Shown here piece by piece: positions 44,181 through 49,814 of a stretch of DNA of 49,814 nt. Origin of the DNA: Limosilactobacillus oris DSM 4864 (lineage in GTDB: Bacteria > Bacillota > Bacilli > Lactobacillales > Lactobacillaceae). Position numbers and translations under genes: made by a program. The notes under the pieces are model-generated. The model did not search any database. It worked only from the letters and a program-made list of their open reading frames with translations, and was not told where the DNA came from. Within the stretch, counting starts at the first letter, position 1; the number at the start of each line of letters is the position of its first letter. The stretch spans positions 1 to 49,814 of the forward strand of contig NZ_AZGE01000010.1 of the NCBI RefSeq assembly GCF_001434465.1, written 5' to 3'.

Positions 44181-44209
44181 ATTTTAGTATCATTTACCCG
44201 GTTCGTCAA
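44181..44209 (-). promoter_or_regulatory. galKTR promoter
   Basis: On the minus strand, TTGACG (44204-44209) and TAAAAT (44181-44186) are 17 bp apart. A cre-like TGAAAGCGCTTATT (44208-44221) touches the -35 box, and a second cre-like site AGAAAGCGCTTACT lies at 44240-44253, nearer the divergent esterase gene. Confidence 0.7.
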
Positions 44210-44312
44210 TAAGCGCTTTCATTTTCGCTAAATAAATATAGTAAGCGCTTTCTAAAATATGACACAGCAAACAATGTTAAAATGGAAAAAAACGAGCAAA
44301 GAGGGGTCCCGT

Positions 44313-45290
44313 ATGACGCAGTATTCGCCAAAACAATTACTCCCGCTAGCCCAGCGAACCGGCCGGTGGGTGGTTAAAACTATCAAGGGCCAGGCAACAC
44401 TATACACCACTAACTTGGGCAGCACTATCCGCTTCAATATTACCGGAGCGCTTTCCTTTGACCTGCAAACAGTCAACAACGGGCACCCCGGTTTCCCCCA
44501 CCAGGTCTATGCGTGGCGCTATGACCAGCAGCCCTGGCAACGTTTCCAGGTACAAGGTCCCTCAATCAGCTTACAGCTGCCGGACCGCCACCGCCACCTG
44601 GTTGAAATCATGACAGCGGGGAACAGCGACTTTGATGAGGTTTGGACGGGCCAGGAGGGTTTTGCCATTAACGGCATTGCTGTTAACGGCGGGCAGCTAA
44701 CACCAGCCACAAAACGACCCCTGGTTGATTTTATCGGTGATTCGATTACCGCTGGCTGCTGGGTAATGGGTAAGCACGCCGCAGTCGATTACCGGCCGGA
44801 AAGCAACTATGTCGGCATTGCCAGTGACCAGTTAGCAATTGACGGCGTCCGCATCGCCTACTCCGCCGCTGGCGTTCTCCGGCCCGGTACCGGCGGCGTC
44901 CCAACCGCGAAGGACTTCCTGGGGGCAATTGACAACGTCACCCCTTGGAAAGCTAACCAGCCCCGGGTGGTAGTAGTGAACTTAGGGGTTAATGACCGCC
45001 GCTTTGCCAGCGACCAGTTCACCCGCGCTTACGACCAGTTTCTAGGGCAAGTTGCAACCACTTTTCCGGGTAGCAAAGTCCTGGTCCTAACGCCATTTAG
45101 TCAGACGTTTCAAAACCAAATCAGCCAGCTGGCCGCGCACCACCAATTCCAACTGGTGAATACCACCGGCTGGTGTCAGGACTTCACTGATGGGCTCCAC
45201 CCCAACCAGAACGGCTCTTCGACCGCAGCTTACCACCTTGTCCCGGTACTAAAAGCAGCACTAGCTGAATCAAGGAGGATACACCCATGA
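44313..45290 (+). CDS. SGNH/GDSL esterase, carbohydrate esterase 2-like
   Basis: This 325-residue protein has an N-terminal beta-rich domain (about 1-125), then an SGNH hydrolase domain: block I FIGDSITAG (Ser, near 136), an NLGVNDRRF segment near 213 and block V DGLHPNQNG near 293 (Asp and His). The two-domain plan fits acetyl-esterases of the CE2 type. It has no signal peptide, so it acts in the cytosol, probably deacetylating imported sugars. The ATG at 44313 follows GAGGGG and is preferred over 44259. It shares the divergent, cre-containing region with galK. Confidence 0.82.
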   Translation: MTQYSPKQLLPLAQRTGRWVVKTIKGQATLYTTNLGSTIRFNITGALSFDLQTVNNGHPGFPHQVYAWRYDQQPWQRFQVQGPSISLQLPDRHRHLVEIMTAGNSDFDEVWTGQEGFAINGIAVNGGQLTPATKRPLVDFIGDSITAGCWVMGKHAAVDYRPESNYVGIASDQLAIDGVRIAYSAAGVLRPGTGGVPTAKDFLGAIDNVTPWKANQPRVVVVNLGVNDRRFASDQFTRAYDQFLGQVATTFPGSKVLVLTPFSQTFQNQISQLAAHHQFQLVNTTGWCQDFTDGLHPNQNGSSTAAYHLVPVLKAALAESRRIHP

Positions 45291-46081
45291 CACAACAACG
45301 ATTACTTCCGATTAAGCATGGTTATAACTTTCGCGACCTTGGCGGCTACCAAACCAGCGATGGGCATACCGTTAAGTGGCACCGTCTGATTCGCTCCGGC
45401 GCCCTTAACAACCTTGACGAACAAGATCAGGAAGCCCTCGCGGCAATCCCAGTTACCGTTGACATTGATTTGCGGTCGAAGCCAGAAATCACCGCCGCCC
45501 CTGACCGGGTGCCCCGAACCGCCAAGTACTACCACCTCCCTGTCTTCAGTATCGACGTTACCAATGCCTCTCGCAGTGACGAGGAAGTCGCCCGAGAAAT
45601 GCAGGAAGTAGGTAATGGCTACCGGCATATGCAGTTGGAATACCGTAACATGGTACAGTTAGCCAGCGCCCAGCAAGCCTACCAAGAGCTGTTTCAGCTA
45701 GTATTAAGCAATCAATCCGGGGCAACCCTCTTCCACTGCACGGCAGGGAAGGACCGGACCGGTTTTGGCGCCTACCTGCTTTTGACCGCCCTTGGTGTTC
45801 CACGTGAAACCATCCTCCAAGATTACCTGCTGACAAACGATGTCACCGCCGCTTTTCGGCGCCGGTGGGTTGCCCAGCTGCGGGCCAGTACCGCTGAGCT
45901 GGGTAATCGGGACGCCGTTATCAAGAACCGCAGTGATATGATGGCAGTCTTTCCTGGTTACCTGACCGCAGCCATTGAAACTGTTAACCGCTTGGCTGGC
46001 AGCCCGACACAGTACCTGACCGACTGCCTGGAGCTGACCCGCGGTGACTTAGCAGACTTGCGGCGTTTATATTTAGACTAG
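45287..46081 (+). CDS. Tyrosine-type protein phosphatase (IphP/LipA family)
   Basis: This 264-residue protein has the N-terminal NFRDLGGY segment (about 11-18) and RSGALNNL (about 35-42) typical of bacterial dual-specificity/tyrosine phosphatases. The catalytic P-loop HCTAGKDRTG is near residue 149 (Cys nucleophile, Arg, Thr). It could act on phosphotyrosine, phosphoinositides or sugar phosphates. ATG 45287 overlaps the esterase stop by 4 nt, so the two are translationally coupled. Confidence 0.88.
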   Translation: MTQQRLLPIKHGYNFRDLGGYQTSDGHTVKWHRLIRSGALNNLDEQDQEALAAIPVTVDIDLRSKPEITAAPDRVPRTAKYYHLPVFSIDVTNASRSDEEVAREMQEVGNGYRHMQLEYRNMVQLASAQQAYQELFQLVLSNQSGATLFHCTAGKDRTGFGAYLLLTALGVPRETILQDYLLTNDVTAAFRRRWVAQLRASTAELGNRDAVIKNRSDMMAVFPGYLTAAIETVNRLAGSPTQYLTDCLELTRGDLADLRRLYLD

Positions 46082-46118
46082 GAAAGGTTATAATGATGAA
46101 CATAAGGAGGATGTGCGT

Positions 46119-46625
46119 ATGCAAGTTTCAGTTCCATTGGAAAACGGCTTACTAGCGGATGAATACGGCAAATATGCTCCGGCCAGCGCAATACTAGCGG
46201 ACCATCCCATCAAGTCGTTCCCCATCAGTATTAGCGATGCCCCCGCGGCTACCAAGTCATTTGCCCTTGTCTTTGTCGACTTTGACTCCACACCGGTCTG
46301 CGGTTTTACCTGGATTCACTGGCTAGCAGCTAACATTCCAGCAACAATGACAACTATTCCGGCCAATGCCAGCCGCAAGTTAGCCGACCAGTTTGTTCAA
46401 GGAAAAAACAGTAACGCCGGTCGCCTTGTCAACGGTGATCCCCGGATCAGCAGCGGCTACGTAGGGCCCCAGCCGCCTGACAAGGTCCATGACTACACCC
46501 TGACCGTGTACGCCCTCGATACGGACCTGCCCCTCGCTGATGGATACTGGCTAAACGACTTTATTCATCAAAGTGCAGGCCACGTACTGGCAAAAGCTAA
46601 AGCAACCTTACCGAGCCGCGCCTAA
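46119..46625 (+). CDS. PEBP-family protein (YbhB/YbcL-like)
   Basis: This 168-residue protein fits the phosphatidylethanolamine-binding/Raf kinase inhibitor-like family: SFALVFVDFDSTPVCGFTWIHWLAANIP near 48-75 holds the conserved D and H residues of the anion pocket, and SSGYVGPQPPDKVHDYTLTVYALD near 111-134 is the second signature. Its bacterial role is unclear. The ATG at 46119 follows AGGAGG by 8 nt; a GTG six bases earlier is too close to it. It follows the phosphatase by 37 nt. Confidence 0.88.
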   Translation: MQVSVPLENGLLADEYGKYAPASAILADHPIKSFPISISDAPAATKSFALVFVDFDSTPVCGFTWIHWLAANIPATMTTIPANASRKLADQFVQGKNSNAGRLVNGDPRISSGYVGPQPPDKVHDYTLTVYALDTDLPLADGYWLNDFIHQSAGHVLAKAKATLPSRA

Positions 46626-46640
46626 AGGAAGTGATAACAG

Positions 46641-46865
46641 ATGGAAACAAGAATCTTTTTTAATCCTGGCGACTCAATCGCCAACATCCATGACTACAAC
46701 GAAGCCGTCCGTAAAGGACAGATTTTTAAGCGGGAACGCCAGAGCGATGATTTAGTTATCGCCAAGGGCCCCGACGATGAAGAATACGCCATTTTCTACG
46801 CTAAGGACGCCTTACCGGCTGACCACCAAAAGTCGCAGCCATATGACGTCAAGGATAAGCTGTAA
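46641..46865 (+). CDS. Small acidic hypothetical protein, 74 aa
   Basis: I do not recognise this protein. It is soluble and charged, with many Asp/Glu/Lys residues (GPDDEEYAIFYAKD near 43-56), no Cys and no membrane segment. It starts at ATG 46641 with AGGAAG 9 nt ahead, 15 nt after the PEBP gene, and it is followed by a strong terminator, so it is probably the last gene of the esterase-phosphatase-PEBP unit. Confidence 0.7.
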   Translation: METRIFFNPGDSIANIHDYNEAVRKGQIFKRERQSDDLVIAKGPDDEEYAIFYAKDALPADHQKSQPYDVKDKL

Positions 46866-46871
46866 TAATAT

Positions 46872-46916
46872 AAGAAACGCTCCCCAATTAACTGAAAATT
46901 GGAGAGCGTTTCTTTT
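46872..46916. terminator. Terminator of the esterase cluster
   Basis: AGAAACGCTCCCCAATT pairs with AATTGGAGAGCGTTTCT and ends in TTTT on the plus strand. It also faces the convergent APC permease gene. Confidence 0.9.
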
Positions 46917-46967
46917 AATGTTTGAACTAGCAAAGAATTACTTTGCTCATCGGATTGAACGGCATCA

Positions 46968-48335
46968 CTAAGCAATCACGTGGTGTCGTGAGTAGGCAAT
47001 GTAAATGACCCCACCGAAAACCAACCAAGCAATGTAGGCCAACCAGGCTTCTTTCGAAATTGTTATTAGCAGGGCTATACAAATCGTCATTGCCAACAGC
47101 GGAACTACCTTCCCACCCGGCACAACAAACGGCCTTGCTAAGTGCGGATACTGTTTCCTTAGCAAAATCACCATCAGGGAAACCAGAAAAAACACTATCA
47201 GCGAACCAACATTCGCTATTAATGCCAAGTAATGAAGGTCAAATTCTCCGGCAAGGGTAGCCGCTAAGCAGCCGTTTAACAGGATGGCCCGGTTAGGACT
47301 ACCACTGCGCTCATTGAGTTTCGACCAAGAAGCTGGTAGGAACCCGCCCCGGCTCATTGCCTTCATAATATTTGAGCCCGCATAGATAAAGGCGTAAACA
47401 ACCGCAATGATTCCTAAAATAGCTCCTGCTGAAACAACTTGAGCAACCAGCTTATGCCCACGAGTAATCAAAACATAGGACATCGCCTCTGAGACGGCCA
47501 GCTTGGGATATTTAACTACGCCCGTCATTATCAACCCCACGATTATATACAGTGTGGTCGAGATTACTAGCGAGTAAACGATTGCTCGCGGGATAGAGTG
47601 TTGGACATCCTGGGCGTCTTCTGCCGATGTTGCTAGCGCGTCAAAGCCGAGGAAGGAGAAAAAGACTGCTCCTGCACCAGTCATTACTCCTTGGGCACCG
47701 TATGGGAAATATGGCCGCCAATTAACTGGATTCACATCCCGGATACTAACCACAATGAAGAGTAATATCACAATTAATTTGACACAGACCAGGCAGTCGT
47801 TAACAAACTTGCTCTGCCCAGTTCCCTGCATTAAGAGCAACGTAATCAGCAGCACCATTATCACTGCTGGTAAGTTGACCAGCCCACCGTTGCCCGCTGG
47901 TACGAGGAGGCTACTTGGCAGGTGAACATTCAGTTCATATAGGAAGGACTTAACATAGCCCGTCCACCCGTTAGCCACGGTCGCGGTTGTCGCGACATAG
48001 ACCCCCAGCAAGGTCCAGCCAGTAAAGAAGGCAGGCAGCCGGCCAATTGAAACCCAAGTATAGATATACGCCCCACCAGAATTCGGGATACTCGTTGTTA
48101 ATTCCGCGTAGCACAAGCCAATCAAACAACTGGCCGTCGCGGCAATCAAGAAGGAGAGGGTCACGGCCGGGCCAGCATCCTGGGCAGCCACAATCCCTGT
48201 TAATACTAGGATTCCTGTCCCAATAATCGCCCCGACACCTAAAATCGTTAGATCAAACAGGCCGAGGGTTCGATCTTTTTCAGCCTTTGCTGCATTTTGC
48301 AGAACCAGGCTTGGCTCAATTCGGTGGCTACCCAA
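46968..48335 (-). CDS. APC-family amino acid permease
   Basis: This is a 455-residue protein with about 12 helices. GAIIGTGILVLTG (about 35-47), a PNSGGAYIYTW segment (about 85-95) and FFSFLGFDALATSAED (about 227-242) are typical of the amino acid/polyamine/organocation superfamily, in the YfnA/cationic amino acid group. The substrate is not certain; alanine is plausible because it follows ald. It uses a TTG start (48335) with a weak ribosome site and overlaps the ald stop by 8 nt, so coupling is likely. Confidence 0.85.
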   Translation of the reverse strand: MGSHRIEPSLVLQNAAKAEKDRTLGLFDLTILGVGAIIGTGILVLTGIVAAQDAGPAVTLSFLIAATASCLIGLCYAELTTSIPNSGGAYIYTWVSIGRLPAFFTGWTLLGVYVATTATVANGWTGYVKSFLYELNVHLPSSLLVPAGNGGLVNLPAVIMVLLITLLLMQGTGQSKFVNDCLVCVKLIVILLFIVVSIRDVNPVNWRPYFPYGAQGVMTGAGAVFFSFLGFDALATSAEDAQDVQHSIPRAIVYSLVISTTLYIIVGLIMTGVVKYPKLAVSEAMSYVLITRGHKLVAQVVSAGAILGIIAVVYAFIYAGSNIMKAMSRGGFLPASWSKLNERSGSPNRAILLNGCLAATLAGEFDLHYLALIANVGSLIVFFLVSLMVILLRKQYPHLARPFVVPGGKVVPLLAMTICIALLITISKEAWLAYIAWLVFGGVIYIAYSRHHVIA

Positions 48336-49440
48336 TTAAATCATCCAGGGGAGTATATGTTAACTTCAGGCTATCGGCCACCGCCCTAGAAGTTAGGTTC
48401 CCATCATAAGTGTTGACGCCAGTTGCGATTTCGTGGTCACTTTTAGCAGCCGCCGCGATTCCCAGGTTGGCAATTTTCAGTGCTGGGCCGGTCGTCGCGC
48501 TGGTCAGTGCTTCTGTCGCAGTCTTTGGTACTGCTCCCGGAATGTTAGCAACCGTATAGTGAATTACCCCGTGCGAGACGTAAACCGGGTCGTCGTGGGT
48601 GGTAGCATGAGTAGTTGTTTCAAAGATCCCGCCCTGGTCGATTGGCACATCGACGATCACTGAACCATCTTCCATCTTGTCAATCGTTTCCGTCGTCACC
48701 AGGGTTGGCGCCTTCGCACCAGGAATCAAAACGGCACCGATTGCCAGGTCAGCTTTTTCAACCGCCGCTGCGATATTATGTGGTGTCGACATCAAGGTCT
48801 GAACTTTACCGTCAAAAAGATTATCAATGTATTCTAGCCGGGATGCATTGATGTCTAAAATGGTTACCTGGGCCCCCAGCCCCACTGCAATCTTCGCAGC
48901 ATTGAAGCCAACGGTCCCCGCACCAATCACGGTTACTTTTCCCCGGGCTACTCCGGTCGTTCCAGCCAGCAAACGTCCCTTCCCGCCATGGGGTTCTTCT
49001 AAGAAGTGAATTCCGACCTGGACCGACATCCGGCCAGCGATTTCACTCATTGGTGCTAACAGCGGCAGACCACCGTTGCGCCCGACCATCGTTTCATAGG
49101 CAACCCCCACTACGCCTTTTTCTAGCATTGCCGCCGTTAACTGCGGGTCAGCAGCTAAATGAAGGTAAGTATAGATAATCATTCCGGGACGGAAGTAGTG
49201 ATATTCTGCTTCTAGCGGTTCCTTGACCTTGATTACCATCTCGGCCTGCCATGCTTCATCAGCTGAGCCAATTTGGGCTCCTACCGCGGTGTAATCTGCA
49301 TCAGTAAAGCCGCTGCCAGTCCCAGCTTTATGCTCCACAATTACTTCGTGGCCAGCAGAAATCAGACTGGCGACCATGCTTGGTGTAGCACCGACACGTT
49401 CTTCTTGGTTCTTGATTTCCTTTGGAATACCGATTAACAT
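48328..49440 (-). CDS. ald: Alanine dehydrogenase
   Basis: This 370-residue enzyme interconverts alanine with pyruvate and ammonia using NAD(H). The N-terminal GIPKEIKNQEERV, the catalytic region IKVKEPL (about 73-79) and TYLHLAAD (about 93-100), and the NAD-binding GAGTVGFNAAKIA (about 175-187) all fit. The ATG at 49440 follows AAAGGAG; an in-frame codon at 49482 has no such site. It heads a two-gene operon with an APC permease and lies behind two identical palindromic operators. Confidence 0.95.
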   Translation of the reverse strand: MLIGIPKEIKNQEERVGATPSMVASLISAGHEVIVEHKAGTGSGFTDADYTAVGAQIGSADEAWQAEMVIKVKEPLEAEYHYFRPGMIIYTYLHLAADPQLTAAMLEKGVVGVAYETMVGRNGGLPLLAPMSEIAGRMSVQVGIHFLEEPHGGKGRLLAGTTGVARGKVTVIGAGTVGFNAAKIAVGLGAQVTILDINASRLEYIDNLFDGKVQTLMSTPHNIAAAVEKADLAIGAVLIPGAKAPTLVTTETIDKMEDGSVIVDVPIDQGGIFETTTHATTHDDPVYVSHGVIHYTVANIPGAVPKTATEALTSATTGPALKIANLGIAAAAKSDHEIATGVNTYDGNLTSRAVADSLKLTYTPLDDLIG

Positions 49441-49508
49441 AACTAAGATGCTCCTTTCATTTGGCGCCTCCCTTATGCTCATATTTAAAATAATATAATT
49501 ATCGTAAT

Positions 49509-49531
49509 TTCACAAGCCCCGTTTTTGTGAA
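49509..49531. promoter_or_regulatory. ald operator 1
   Basis: TTCACAA (49509-49515) and TTGTGAA (49525-49531) are an exact inverted repeat with a 9-bp spacer, about 70 bp upstream of ald. The same arms and spacer length recur at 49584-49606. Confidence 0.55.
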
Positions 49532-49583
49532 GAACTAATATAAAAGCATTTCCCTACCTATTTAAATGTGTGACAGCACTTAT

Positions 49584-49606
49584 TTCACAAACTAATGTCT
49601 TGTGAA
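49584..49606. promoter_or_regulatory. ald operator 2
   Basis: TTCACAA (49584-49590) and TTGTGAA (49600-49606) repeat operator 1 exactly in arms and 9-bp spacing, with centres 75 bp apart. Two identical sites at such spacing suggest cooperative binding or looping by one regulator, of unknown identity. Confidence 0.55.
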
Positions 49607-49729
49607 TTTTCAGGCGGTTACTGCGAGCTATTTTGCGCTTGTCATTCATTCACTAACAGGACAATTAACCACACTTCGTCTTAAAATATAACAGTTCTAC
49701 CAAACTAATTCTTTATCAACAACCAGAGC

Positions 49730-49787
49730 GCAGACCAGCTACCGCACCCTGTTACACTTTTACCTTTAAAATAGCAAAGAGAGGCTG
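49730..49787. repeat. Dispersed repeat fragment, copy E
   Basis: The order CAGCTAC-GCAC, then ACCTTTAAAATAGCAAAGAGAGG, resembles the right part of copies A and B (CTACTGCGC, then AACTTTAAAA-A-TAAAGAG). It ends where the insertion-sequence-like terminus starts, as if the repeat was interrupted by the insertion. Confidence 0.4.
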
Positions 49788-49814
49788 TGAAGTGAACCCC
49801 CATAGTTGGACGAA
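49786..49814. mobile_element. Terminus of an IS3/IS150-like insertion sequence (partial)
   Basis: The final bases TGAAGTGAACCCCCATAGTTGG resemble the terminal inverted repeat of IS150-group IS3 elements (TG...GAACCCC...AGTTGGAC). The rest of the element, including any transposase, would lie beyond the right edge. The call rests on this short end only. Confidence 0.6.

Overview
The window looks like chromosome of a heterofermentative lactic acid bacterium, most likely a GC-rich member of the Limosilactobacillus group (reuteri/fermentum type). This is inferred from gene content and codon choice, not from a database search. It carries a full-length phosphoketolase plus separate glucose-6-phosphate and 6-phosphogluconate dehydrogenase genes (the 6-PG/phosphoketolase route), a galKTR Leloir cluster, GPH-type sugar permeases, an alpha-galactosidase locus and many amino-acid transporters. 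I saw no rRNA, tRNA, CRISPR or prophage genes.

Layout. 1-2214: a structured RNA with its own leftward promoter at the edge, two small genes (one membrane) and lplA, with a three-way-junction RNA/terminator between them. 2306-4876: a cre-marked universal stress gene tightly linked to a Tet(M)-like translation GTPase. 4928-7209: ROK kinase and BrnQ. 7465-9876: phosphoketolase. 10167-14215: membrane acyltransferase, GntR regulator, YbaK, dipeptidase. 14270-18909: an AspD-type aspartate decarboxylase/transaminase coupled to an unidentified nine-helix protein, then a TIM-barrel isomerase and an AI-2E-family permease. 18986-20918: an odd operon of DUF1836, an SDR-like protein and an ABC-ATPase-like protein, in which both nucleotide-binding folds have lost their phosphate-binding loops. 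21126-24654: nrdI, VOC protein, CynX-like transporter, and a cadD/ArsR metal pair. 24951-28008: zwf and gnd. 28427-32887: LacS-type permease with an EIIA domain, a serine hydrolase, a second Usp, an Lrp regulator. 32953-34230: dicarboxylate/glutamate symporter. 34648-39534: alpha-galactosidase (one-base frameshift), a 31-residue membrane microprotein, a GPH permease and a divergent AraC regulator. 39609-44127: membrane XRE regulator and galK-galT-galR. 44313-46865: esterase, phosphatase, PEBP protein and a small protein. 46968-49440: alanine dehydrogenase and an APC permease behind two identical palindromes. 49786-49814: the edge of an IS3/IS150-like element.

How it fits together. GalR very likely controls both galKTR and the distant LacS-type permease, because near-identical 16-bp operators occur at both promoters. 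cre-like sites at the permease, GPH and gal promoters and at usp suggest CcpA control. The zwf, gnd and xfp products act in sequence in sugar catabolism. Alanine appears twice: as the expected product of the AspD-type enzyme and as the substrate of the ald/APC operon.

Between genes there is a family of dispersed repeats (near 7261-7440, 21612-21894, 36968-37077, weakly 31676-31760, and 49730-49787). They are built from terminator-like hairpins, and the last copy is cut by the IS end. The items most worth following are the degenerate-fold operon, the two structured RNAs at the left end, the twin operators upstream of ald, the frameshifted melA and the 31-residue microprotein.
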